Positions 1 to 6,532 of a stretch of DNA of 18,104 bases are shown here, piece after piece. The DNA lies in contig JAEZED010000157.1 in assembly GCA_023417885.1 (NCBI GenBank), positions 1 through 18,104 of the forward strand, given 5' to 3'. How positions within the stretch are numbered: position 1 is the stretch's first letter; every line of letters begins with the position of its first letter. Under the pieces are notes generated by a model, which saw only the letters and a list, made by a program, of their open reading frames with translations, was not told the origin of the DNA and made no database searches. A program made the translations under genes and the position numbers. The stretch comes from Planctomycetota bacterium (GTDB lineage Bacteria > Planctomycetota > Phycisphaerae > Tepidisphaerales > Tepidisphaeraceae).

Positions 1-9
1 GAACGCACT

Positions 10-35
10 GTTATACCGGGGGGAAATTCACCCAC
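10..35 (+). repeat. left copy of a 26-bp imperfect inverted repeat
   Basis: Positions 10-35 match the reverse complement of 375-400 at 20 of 26 positions with no gaps. The outer 8 bases (GTTATACC) are identical, and the inner 12 differ at two positions. The two copies face each other across the small leftward gene at 90-392. Read outward, each copy ends in GGTATAAC, which resembles a -10 element. They could be binding sites for a regulator or recombinase, or outward promoters; the sequence does not decide between these. Confidence 0.5.
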
Positions 36-41
36 TTAGTC

Positions 42-67
42 AAAACGGCGCAGCAATTCTTCTGCGC
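42..67 (-). terminator. rho-independent terminator for the 90-392 gene
   Basis: On the minus strand a perfect 6-bp stem (GCGCAG/CTGCGC, positions 48-53 with 62-67) closes an 8-nt loop. It is followed after one base (C) and G by TTTT (complement of 42-45). It lies about 22 bases downstream of the stop codon of the leftward ORF, the expected place for its terminator. The stem is short, so confidence is moderate. Confidence 0.5.
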
Positions 68-89
68 GCTCGGGCAAGGTCTCAGAGCA

Positions 90-392
90 TCAACGGCCGA
101 GCGCGCGCCGCTCGGTGAGGGTGGTCACGGCATCAGCCTGGTTCGGTATCGGTGCCGCCTGTGCTGCACCGCGTTGTCCACGGGCGGCGCGGGGCGCAGA
201 TGCCGGTCGGCTCGCTTGCCGGCCCGCGTACTGCTCGTCGATAACGAACAGGCGCGCCTTGCCGGCGGGCGGTGGCTCACGTTTCGTGCGAGTGGGACGG
301 TTCGCCTCGGCTGCCGGTTCCGTCACGGTCCGCGTGCGCGCATGAGACGCGCTTCCGCGCGCAGAAAAAGGTATGTGGGTGAAAATTGTCAC
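90..392 (-). CDS. small basic protein of unknown function, integrative element cargo
   Basis: This is a 100-residue ORF starting at GTG (390-392). I do not recognise the protein. It is rich in Arg, Ala and Pro, and its only non-low-complexity stretch is around GKARLFVIDEQYAGRQ in the middle. No membrane segment or known motif is seen. Support for a real gene is contextual. It has its own terminator-like hairpin just downstream, a palindrome (379-392, GTGA...TCAC arms) covers its start codon, and it is flanked by an inverted repeat. It is divergent from the excisionase-integrase pair, the usual position for a small regulator or cargo gene of a mobile element. The rightward ORFs over the same bases look no better. 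In GC-rich DNA a chance ORF of this length is quite possible. Confidence 0.35.
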   Translation of the reverse strand: MTIFTHIPFSARGSASHARTRTVTEPAAEANRPTRTKREPPPAGKARLFVIDEQYAGRQASRPASAPRAARGQRGAAQAAPIPNQADAVTTLTERRALGR

Positions 393-400
393 GGTATAAC
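375..400 (-). repeat. right copy of the 26-bp inverted repeat, overlapping an operator-like palindrome
   Basis: This is the partner of 10-35 in opposite orientation. It contains the near-palindrome GTGAAAATTGTCAC (379-392, 6 of 7 arm positions paired), which covers the GTG start of the leftward ORF. It ends in GGTATAAC (393-400), a possible -10 for rightward transcription toward the excisionase gene. The palindrome over a start codon between divergent genes fits an autoregulatory operator, by inference only. Confidence 0.5.
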
Positions 401-528
401 TGCGTCACGCGAAGGCGACTCCGGTGGGTGCCGGGGCGACGACATCGACGGATCAGGCCACCGTGCGGCTCGGGATAGCGGCCGCCAGGGCGTGCGTGCG
501 CCTGCTACGTGGCCAGTCGGGAGAAACG

Positions 529-768
529 ATGAGCAAGAGCATTGACGAAGGAAAGCGGTACCGAGTAGGTACCGAGGACGCGGCGGATGACCTGCTGATG
601 GTCACACCGGGCGACGTGGCCCGGCTCATGGGCGTGTCGAAGCGCCAGGTGTTTCACTGGCGGGCAGCGGGATTGATCCCGCCGTACGACTTCGCCATCG
701 GCCAGACGAAGCGATGGTGGTTGGCGACGATCCGCACGTGGATCGCGAGTCGGAACGAGAAGCCGTGA
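529..768 (+). CDS. excisionase-like helix-turn-helix protein (MerR/AlpA-type fold)
   Basis: This 79-residue protein has one DNA-binding domain. Residues 23-41 (LLMVTPGDVARLMGVSKRQ) form a helix-turn-helix of the kind that opens MerR and AlpA/Xis proteins. It is followed by a wing (WRAAGLIPPYDF) and a C-terminal helix rich in Trp and Arg. Such proteins bend attachment-site DNA and set recombination direction, or activate the integrase gene. The start at ATG 529 is preceded by GGGAGA, a good Shine-Dalgarno, so I prefer it to the longer frame opening at 424. The stop (766-768) abuts the GTG of the long integrase frame and lies 45 bases before the preferred integrase ATG, so the two are probably one operon. 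A direct repeat of GGTACCGAG (557-565 and 568-576) lies inside the gene. Confidence 0.75.
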   Translation: MSKSIDEGKRYRVGTEDAADDLLMVTPGDVARLMGVSKRQVFHWRAAGLIPPYDFAIGQTKRWWLATIRTWIASRNEKP

Positions 769-813
769 GTGGCGCAGCGAGGCGAGGCATCAGAAGGCGT
801 CAGGAGCAGAACC

Positions 814-2388
814 ATGAGCGTGTACAGGCCGGCGGGCAACAACCGCCACGTGATCAAGATCAGTTTCGGGGGCATCCATCGCCGTTACCCGGGCATGAAG
901 GACAAGGCAGCTTCGGAGGCACTCGAACGGCGCATCAAGCGCCTGCACATGGCGGTTACGTCCAGAGAGCCCGCGCCTGTCGAACTGGTCGCCTGGGCTC
1001 ATGAGCTACGTGATCGCCATCCACGCCTGCATCGCAAGCTCGAGCAGGACGGGCTTCTGACCATGGTCTCAACGACCCGGACGCGCTCGCTCAAGGAACT
1101 GCTCTTCGGCGAGATCAAGGCCACCGCAGCGTTCGAGGAGCGTGTCAGGCTCTACCAGCGCAACGGCGCCGATGAGCACCAGGCGCGCCTGCGGGCGATG
1201 GTCCTTCATCCGGGCATGTATGAGGTCACATCCGTCGGCTGGCTGCACTCGATCGCGTCCGACGAGCGCACGCCTCGGCACGTGCTCCAGCACACGCAGC
1301 GCGCCTGGGCCGTCATCGCCGGGTGCAACTTCGTGGCATGGCCCGACATCGACAAGGAGAAGGTGAGGCGGTGGCTGAAGGAGCGGCGGACGACGAGCAA
1401 GCGCTTCGGCATCAAGACGAGCAACCACTATCTCAAGGCAACCAAGGCATTCGTGGAGTGGGCGCGAGAAATCCTTGGGTTGCAGCACGTTCGCAGCCCG
1501 CTGGAAGCGCTCAAGCCGCTGAACGCTGATACCGACGTCCGCCGCAAGCGCCGCTCGCCGACCGAGGAGGACGTGCGTCGCCTCATCGGAGCGGTGCTCG
1601 AATCCAGCGAGGTGGTCGGCGGCCTGGAGCCCATGGAACGGGCGATGCTCTACGCCTTCACCTACACGATGGGCCTTCGCGCTGGCGAGTGCTACAGCCT
1701 CACACCGAAATCTTTCTTGCTGGAAGGCGAAGAGCCGACCGTGACTGTCGCCGCGAAGGCCGCGAAGTCGCGCAAGGAGCAGGTTCTCCCGTTGCCGCAG
1801 CGGCTGGTGGAACAGCTGCGCCTCTTCCTGGCCGACAAGCCCGCTGGAAAGCGGGTCTGGAGTGGAACGTGGCGCCGCGACCCGGCGGAGATGCTCCGCG
1901 CCGACCTGGAGCGCGCGGACATCCCGTACGAACTGGGCGGCGAGTACTTCGACTTCCACGCTCTGCGGCACGGCGCGATCACCAACGGCAGCCGGGTGAT
2001 GACGGTGCCGGACCTCATGAACTTCGCGCGGCACTCGAAGATCGAAACGACGATGCTCTACGTCCACGGTGCCAACAAGGCGGTGAAGCAATCGGTCGAG
2101 CGCCTGCCGACGTTCGACCTCTCCGTCGGCAAGGCAGCGTCGCAGTCAGAGAGGCGGGTCGGACCTGACCACAAACCTGACCACGCAGTTGGCAATCGGG
2201 GTCAAAGCTCGTCATCGGTCGTCACCCGGGCGACCGGATGCGCGCGCGAAAGGGATGGGTCAGAAAACGAGATAACCCTCGCCGGTGGCGAGGGTTATTC
2301 AGCGGTGGACAGCAGTTGTCACCAGCGAGGCCGACGGGGCTCGAACCCGCAACCTTCGGATCGACAGTCCGATGCTCTAACCAATTGA
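814..2388 (+). CDS. int: tyrosine recombinase (integrase) of an integrative element
   Basis: This 524-residue site-specific recombinase cuts and rejoins DNA through a covalent 3'-phosphotyrosine. An N-terminal arm-binding-like region lies at about 13-45, a SAM-like core-binding domain at about 150-235 (KRFGIKTSNHYLKATKAFVEW), and the catalytic domain at 245-435. All catalytic residues are visible: R289 in GLRAGE, Lys in AAKSRKEQ (about 318-321), H382 and R385 in HALRH, H407 in ARHSK, and nucleophile Y416 in TTMLYVH. ATG 814 follows AGGAG (802-806), so it is preferred to the in-frame GTG at 769. The style matches integrases abundant in planctomycetes. The tail is odd: about 108 residues follow the tyrosine, crossing a hairpin (2272-2298) and ending inside antisense tRNA-Asp, so the last 20 or so residues (GSNPQPSDRQSDALTN) are translated attachment-site sequence. 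Confidence 0.92.
   Translation: MSVYRPAGNNRHVIKISFGGIHRRYPGMKDKAASEALERRIKRLHMAVTSREPAPVELVAWAHELRDRHPRLHRKLEQDGLLTMVSTTRTRSLKELLFGEIKATAAFEERVRLYQRNGADEHQARLRAMVLHPGMYEVTSVGWLHSIASDERTPRHVLQHTQRAWAVIAGCNFVAWPDIDKEKVRRWLKERRTTSKRFGIKTSNHYLKATKAFVEWAREILGLQHVRSPLEALKPLNADTDVRRKRRSPTEEDVRRLIGAVLESSEVVGGLEPMERAMLYAFTYTMGLRAGECYSLTPKSFLLEGEEPTVTVAAKAAKSRKEQVLPLPQRLVEQLRLFLADKPAGKRVWSGTWRRDPAEMLRADLERADIPYELGGEYFDFHALRHGAITNGSRVMTVPDLMNFARHSKIETTMLYVHGANKAVKQSVERLPTFDLSVGKAASQSERRVGPDHKPDHAVGNRGQSSSSVVTRATGCARERDGSENEITLAGGEGYSAVDSSCHQRGRRGSNPQPSDRQSDALTN
2163..2184 (+). repeat. two direct repeats of ACCTGACCAC, candidate arm-type sites
   Basis: ACCTGACCAC occurs at 2163-2172 and again at 2175-2184, a 12-bp period. 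It lies between the conserved end of the integrase catalytic domain and the tRNA attachment site. Short direct repeats in this position are typical of arm sites bound by the N-terminal domain of tyrosine recombinases. Binding is inferred. Confidence 0.4.
2272..2298 (-). terminator. 12-bp perfect hairpin, likely terminator of tRNA-Asp
   Basis: The 12-bp arms 2272-2283 and 2287-2298 (ATAACCCTCGCC and its complement) pair perfectly around a 3-nt loop. It begins 27 bases 3' of the tRNA. In the minus direction it is followed by CTCGTTTT, an imperfect T tract, so it most likely terminates the tRNA transcript. It also lies inside the integrase frame, and could end that mRNA before the stop codon is reached. 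Confidence 0.65.
2326..2388. other. presumed attachment-site junction (att) in the 3' part of tRNA-Asp
   Basis: Integrase genes beside a tRNA 3' end usually mark integration into that tRNA, with the identity segment running from the anticodon or T arm to the 3' end. Here the integrase stop lies at 2386-2388 inside the tRNA. No second copy of the tRNA 3' sequence is visible in 1-2300, so the other boundary must lie beyond the left edge. The exact core cannot be defined from one end. Confidence 0.5.
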
Positions 2389-2399
2389 GCTACGGCCCC
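2326..2399 (-). tRNA. tRNA-Asp (anticodon GTC)
   Basis: The full 74-nt cloverleaf can be drawn on the minus strand. The acceptor stem is GGGGCCG/CGGCCTC with one G-T pair, the D stem GCTC/GAGC, and the anticodon stem TCGGA/TCCGA around loop CTGTCGA, giving anticodon GTC. The T arm has loop TTCGAGC. The discriminator base is G, as expected for tRNA-Asp. The 3' CCA is not encoded; the next bases are CTG. The 3' half is the probable integration target of the element to its left, because the integrase frame runs into it. A TTGACT-16-TACCAT promoter lies upstream. Its G34 is the position that GluQRS, encoded at 9919-10902, modifies when queuosine is present. Confidence 0.96.
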
Positions 2400-2437
2400 T
2401 TGCGGGGGCGCCACCGGTCTCCCGGGGCGCGGGCGGA

Positions 2438-2465
2438 ATGGTAGACGGGCGCCACGGGGAGTCAA
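2438..2465 (-). promoter_or_regulatory. promoter for tRNA-Asp
   Basis: On the minus strand there is a -35 TTGACT (2465-2460), a 16-bp spacer, and a -10 TACCAT (2443-2438). This would start the transcript near 2431, about 30 nt before the mature tRNA 5' end, leaving a leader for RNase P to remove. Confidence 0.65.
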
Positions 2466-2612
2466 GATGGCTCGGCGACGCCGCAGACTCGTCATGATCC
2501 GTACGCAGGCCCTCCCCCCGCCGTTCGCGGGATTTACCCTGCTGACTGTGCCGCGGCGGAGGCGGCTGCCTGGGGGCCTTCATCCCGTGAAACCCATGTC
2601 GCGTGCGGGACG

Positions 2613-2618
2613 TATGAT
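2613..2618 (+). promoter_or_regulatory. -10 element of rnpB promoter
   Basis: TATGAT (5 of 6 matches to the -10 consensus) lies just before the P1 helix of RNase P RNA. No convincing -35 stands at 16-18 bp upstream (the best is GTGAAA at 2587-2592 with a 20-bp spacer). The start site would be at about 2624, consistent with transcription beginning inside or at the edge of P1. Confidence 0.5.
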
Positions 2619-2621
2619 TGG

Positions 2622-3116
<495 letters not shown>

Positions 3117-3119
3117 GAG

Positions 3120-3157
3120 CGGCGGCGAGGCCTGTCTGGCTTCGCCGCCGTCCTTTT
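3120..3157 (+). terminator. rho-independent terminator of rnpB
   Basis: A 13-bp stem (3120-3132 with 3138-3150, one G-T pair) closes a 5-nt loop TGTCT. It is followed by TCCTTTT, directly after the P1 helix of RNase P RNA. Confidence 0.85.
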
Positions 3158-3192
3158 GCAGGAGCTTGCGGAAGAAATTCTGCCGAAATGTC

Positions 3193-3222
3193 TTGACGGG
3201 GGAAAGTGTGTTCGGGTAATGT
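3193..3222 (+). promoter_or_regulatory. promoter of lexA
   Basis: TTGACG (3193-3198), an 18-bp spacer, and TAATGT (3217-3222) give a start site near 3229 and a roughly 100-nt leader before the lexA ATG. Confidence 0.65.
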
Positions 3223-3226
3223 CCAC

Positions 3227-3234
3227 CTGTACAG
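3227..3234. promoter_or_regulatory. candidate LexA operator (CTGTACAG palindrome)
   Basis: A perfect 8-bp palindrome CTGTACAG sits on the predicted lexA start site. It is enclosed by a wider inverted pair, GTTCGG (3210-3215) and CCGAAC (3238-3243). LexA normally represses its own gene from such a site. It does not match the E. coli box (CTGT-N8-ACAG) or the Gram-positive box (GAAC-N4-GTTC), so assignment to LexA is an inference from position. Confidence 0.35.
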
Positions 3235-3330
3235 TGGCCGAACCGTTTCTTTCGGCCCTGCGGCACCCGCCGCTCCAGGCATGCGGGCAGATCCGGCGCC
3301 TGGCGCACGTTTGGAAGGAGCGTAGCGCAT

Positions 3331-3939
3331 ATGAACCTGACTCCCCGGCAGCTCGATGTTCTGGTCGCGATCCGCGACTACCGCTATCTCAACGGCGTCT
3401 CGCCGACGATGCAGGAGCTGGCGGACCAGCTCGGCACCAGCAAGGTCACGATCTTCGAACACGTGGGCGCGCTGGAGAAGAAGGGGCTGCTCAAGCGCGA
3501 CAAGCACAAGGCGCGCTCCCTGGAGATCACCTGCGAGCAGCCGCTGCCCGACGAGGAGCGCACCACAAAGCTTCCGCTCGTCGGTTCCATCGCCGCCGGC
3601 TCACCGATCGAGGCTGTCGAGAACCGCGAGGAACTCGATCTCGAGCAGCTCTACAACCGGCCCAACGGCGTCTTCGTGCTGAAGGTGCGCGGGGACAGCA
3701 TGATCGAGGATCACCTATGCGACGGCGACTACGTCGTCATCGAGCGGCGCGACAGCGCGCGCAACGGCGAGCAGGTCGTCGCCCTGCTCGACACCGGCGA
3801 GGCGACGCTGAAGCGCTTCTACAAGGAAGGCCGCAACGTCCGGCTCCAGCCCGCCAACAGCACGATGCAGCCGCGCATCGTCCCGGCGGAGGCGGTGAAG
3901 GTGCAGGGCGTGGTCATCGGGGTGCTGCGGAGCTACTGA
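3331..3939 (+). CDS. lexA: LexA repressor, SOS response
   Basis: This 202-residue protein has the normal length for LexA. It represses DNA-damage genes in the cytoplasm and cleaves itself when RecA filaments form. Residues 1-65 are the winged-helix domain (SPTMQELADQLGTSKVTIFEHV recognition region). The self-cleavage bond is A89-G90 in SIAAGSP. The catalytic serine is S123 in GDSMIEDHL and the catalytic lysine K161 in ATLKRFYK, so the peptidase is intact. The start at ATG 3331 follows AAGGAG (3315-3320). A sigma-70-like promoter and a palindrome at the start site lie upstream, fitting autoregulation. The gene stands alone after rnpB, with no other SOS gene in the window. Confidence 0.97.
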   Translation: MNLTPRQLDVLVAIRDYRYLNGVSPTMQELADQLGTSKVTIFEHVGALEKKGLLKRDKHKARSLEITCEQPLPDEERTTKLPLVGSIAAGSPIEAVENREELDLEQLYNRPNGVFVLKVRGDSMIEDHLCDGDYVVIERRDSARNGEQVVALLDTGEATLKRFYKEGRNVRLQPANSTMQPRIVPAEAVKVQGVVIGVLRSY

Positions 3940-3940
3940 C

Positions 3941-3969
3941 GCTCGGGGCGAAGCCGCCCCGGGGTGAGC
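3941..3969 (+). terminator. G+C-rich hairpin after lexA, weak terminator candidate
   Basis: A 7-bp stem CGGGGCG/CGCCCCG (3944-3950 with 3955-3961) has a 4-nt loop two bases after the lexA stop. No T tract follows, so rho-independent termination is doubtful. Confidence 0.3.
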
Positions 3970-4057
3970 GTTCGCCCGTCTTGATCTGATCGAGCGTGCT
4001 CTGCTTCCGGCCTTACAACGAGACGGGGGTGCGGTGGCGCTCTGGTGAGGTATGCGC

Positions 4058-5512
4058 ATGGACGACCCGCATCGGTTGTTCCACTTCTGGTGGCTCAAGC
4101 GCCTGGCGCCGCTGTCCCTCCTGATGCTTGGGTTGATGGCGGGGTCGTACTGGTGGGTCGGATACCACGCGAAGCAACGGCTCGCAGAGGAGACGGCGCT
4201 CTGGAGCGGGATGCCCGTCCTCCAGCCGCACGACACCGGCGGCACGCCGGCCGACATGGCGGATCCGTCGAATCCGGCTTTCCATCTTCGGGCCGCGATC
4301 ACCGCCCTTCCCGCGCCCACTCCGGCGCAGATGTCCTGGGACAATAAGGATCGCAGTTGGCCGCCGCTCTCGGCGGAGGATGTGGCGGTCATCCGGTCGT
4401 TCCAGCCGGGGATGCGCGCGAGCTTCGACGCACTGTCTGCCGCGGGCGAGGCGGCGGAGGCGAAGCCATACCTCTGGGCCGACGGGCCGGTGAACGTCCT
4501 GATGCTGCTGCCAAACTTCCGGCCGCTGCGGGAACTGGCGTACCGGAGCAGTTGGGCGCTGCTGCTTGCCCACCACGAGGGAGACTTCCAGCGCATGCTG
4601 GCGCATGCGCGCAATGTTCGCACGCTCTCCGATGGGAGCATCACGCATGGACAGACGCTCGTGAGCACGCTGGTGAGCGCGGGGATCGAGACGATACGAC
4701 ACCACCGCCTGATGGAGGCCGCGGGCCACGTACCGGAACACAGGACCCTCGAGGAGGAACTGGCCCTCTGGCGGAGTCATCGGCAGGAAGTGAGAGAGCT
4801 CATCGATCGCCTTCTCGCGCCCCGATACTATGAACGGGCCACCGTGTCCGGGTACGAGGGGGAGTGGGTCGCCGCCCACAGCCTGCGGGACATGCCGGGC
4901 GGCTGGGGCATCCCCACGCGCAATGTCCTGACGGCGCCAATGCTCGACGCCAACACCGCCGACCTGCTCCGGACCTACCGCACGGCGTGGCACATCCTGT
5001 CGGAGCATCATCCCTATCCGCAGACGATCGCAGCGCTGGAGGAGATTCCGCGTCCGCCGCGGGTGGCGAGTCTGGCGGGGCTGAGCACCCGGTTCGCCTT
5101 CCACGAGTTCATCGTGTCGCACGATCGACCGGCAGTCTCGTTCGTGCGCACGCGCACCAGCGGGCACGCGGCCGCCATGGCGCTTGCGACGCGCTTGTTC
5201 GAGGCCGACACCGGTCGCCTGCCCGAGACGCTGGAGGAGCTGGTTCCCGACTACCTCCCGCACGTCCCCGCGGACCCGTTCGACGCTGACCGAGGGCCGA
5301 TGCGGTATCGTGTGATCGAAGGGCTGCCGATCGTCTACAGCATCGGCCACGATGGCCGCGATGACGGTGGAAACGTCAACCATTCCGAGGATGCGTACCG
5401 CGGCAACCTCCGCGACGATTACGTCTTCCCCCTTCGTTTCCCGCCGGAGATGGATTACGACCCGCTGGAATGGCTCCGAAAGCGGCAGGCGGCGTTACAG
5501 GAGCAGCCATAG
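4058..5512 (+). CDS. membrane-anchored protein of unknown function
   Basis: This is a 484-residue protein I cannot assign to a named family. A signal anchor lies at about 14-34 (APLSLLMLGLMAGSYWW) after a short cytoplasmic tail, so the bulk is probably periplasmic. The middle is helical with no recognised motif. The last 120 residues (ATRLFEADTGRLPETLEELVP, then PADPFDADRGPMRYRV and YSIGHDGRDDGGN) resemble the C-terminal layout of type II pseudopilins such as GspG. There a length-controlled helix is followed by a P-x-DP-[FY] stretch and a S-x-G-x-DG calcium-site-like motif. This layout recurs in many large planctomycete proteins. ATG 4058 lies 7 bases after GGTGAGG (4044-4050); ATG 4052 is too close. 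The 3' end overlaps the convergent gene by 18 bases. Confidence 0.8.
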   Translation: MDDPHRLFHFWWLKRLAPLSLLMLGLMAGSYWWVGYHAKQRLAEETALWSGMPVLQPHDTGGTPADMADPSNPAFHLRAAITALPAPTPAQMSWDNKDRSWPPLSAEDVAVIRSFQPGMRASFDALSAAGEAAEAKPYLWADGPVNVLMLLPNFRPLRELAYRSSWALLLAHHEGDFQRMLAHARNVRTLSDGSITHGQTLVSTLVSAGIETIRHHRLMEAAGHVPEHRTLEEELALWRSHRQEVRELIDRLLAPRYYERATVSGYEGEWVAAHSLRDMPGGWGIPTRNVLTAPMLDANTADLLRTYRTAWHILSEHHPYPQTIAALEEIPRPPRVASLAGLSTRFAFHEFIVSHDRPAVSFVRTRTSGHAAAMALATRLFEADTGRLPETLEELVPDYLPHVPADPFDADRGPMRYRVIEGLPIVYSIGHDGRDDGGNVNHSEDAYRGNLRDDYVFPLRFPPEMDYDPLEWLRKRQAALQEQP

Positions 5513-6430
5513 GAACTGGATGTAGAAGACAAGGCCGGGAACGAGGATCAGCACGAGGACCAGAAGCAGGGGCCAGGCGAGGGCGGTCGTCAGCAGCAGC
5601 ACCGCAGCGCGTCCGCCGGAGGTGTGCAGGCCGTTCATCAGCAGGTGGGCCGGGAGCCACCAGGTCCAGCCGACGCACCAGAGCACCAGCAACCCGACTG
5701 CGCCCCAGATCAGCGCGGGGACGATCAACTCCCCGTCGGCGGCAAGAGGATCGACGATGAACTGCGCGCCGCTCCAGGCCGCCTCCACGAGGAGCCACAG
5801 GGCCACCGGGGCGGCAGAGTAGTAGCTGAGCGCGACCGCCCGCGCCTGGAGCGGCGTGGGCAGCGGTCGGGGGTGAAAGAAGTAGCTTGCCACGCCTGTG
5901 CCGAGCAGCAGCCAGAGAAAGAAGCCTACCCAGATTGCAACGAGTATCACCAGGTCGCCCGAGGTGCCCGCGATGGTCGTGGGCCAGCTGCCTGTCCCGG
6001 CGGACGTTGCCGCCAGGCCGAGAATTTCGCCGCGAATCTCCCACAAGTCCTGCGTCTCAAAGAGCACGAACCCGGCCGTGGCGGTGAGGCAGCAGATGAT
6101 CTGGAAGCGTCGCGCCGAGGCGTAGTCGACGCGGCGGCCGGTCTGTTGGGCGAGGCGCGACGGGTGGAAGAGCGCCCAGTTCATCGTCGCGAGGAAGGCT
6201 CGCACGCGACCGATGCGCCGCCGCTGCTGCCACGGAATCGTCGCCTCGCCGCTGCGGGTCAGCTCATCGATCGTCGCGCCGCATTCCGGGCAGCGGTCAG
6301 CCTCCGTCGCGCGAAGGTCGTAGCCGCAGGCCGGGCATGGCAGCGGGAGATCATCCGCACCGGCGGGAGTGGCCGGCGCTGGTTCGGGGGAGCGTGAGAC
6401 TTCGTCCTCGACCGACGTCACCCTCGGCAT
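5495..6430 (-). CDS. zinc-ribbon multi-pass membrane protein of unknown function
   Basis: This 311-residue protein opens with an acidic, Pro-rich tail and a zinc ribbon with C32, C35, C47 and C50 (CPACGYDLR ... CPECG). An amphipathic linker and about five membrane segments follow (about 110-127, 160-185, 199-218, 237-262, 275-308). The CPxCGYDLR ribbon joined to hydrophobic helices recurs in planctomycetes, usually without a known function. The membrane part loosely resembles Yip1-like or RDD-like helical bundles, but I see no diagnostic motif. It is convergent with the anchored protein to its left, overlapping it by 18 bases, and divergent from the NUDIX gene across 102 bases. No Shine-Dalgarno precedes the ATG at 6430. 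Confidence 0.8.
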   Translation of the reverse strand: MPRVTSVEDEVSRSPEPAPATPAGADDLPLPCPACGYDLRATEADRCPECGATIDELTRSGEATIPWQQRRRIGRVRAFLATMNWALFHPSRLAQQTGRRVDYASARRFQIICCLTATAGFVLFETQDLWEIRGEILGLAATSAGTGSWPTTIAGTSGDLVILVAIWVGFFLWLLLGTGVASYFFHPRPLPTPLQARAVALSYYSAAPVALWLLVEAAWSGAQFIVDPLAADGELIVPALIWGAVGLLVLWCVGWTWWLPAHLLMNGLHTSGGRAAVLLLTTALAWPLLLVLVLILVPGLVFYIQFLWLLL

Positions 6431-6520
6431 TGTGCATGGGCGGTCAGCACGAGCAAGTTGAGGGGGGCCGACCTGTCGCCAGACTCAGTCGTCACAGACT
6501 CAACGGCAGGTGGAGCGTGC

Positions 6521-6526
6521 TAGCAT
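6521..6526 (+). promoter_or_regulatory. -10-like TAGCAT, leaderless start for the NUDIX gene
   Basis: TAGCAT ends 6 bases before ATG 6533, so transcription would begin at or next to the start codon. The nearest GGAG-type sequence (6509-6515) is 17 bases from the ATG, too far to act as a ribosome site. No clear -35 is seen. Confidence 0.4.
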
Positions 6527-6532
6527 CACCGG

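Noticed and set aside
115..545. Rightward ORFs opposite the small leftward gene near the left edge
   Set aside because: Arg/Gly-rich with no motif, no ribosome site, and they run across the inverted repeat and excisionase start.
769..813. Integrase start at GTG 769
   Set aside because: It abuts the excisionase stop but has no ribosome site; ATG 814 has AGGAG at good distance and conserved-looking sequence starts after it.
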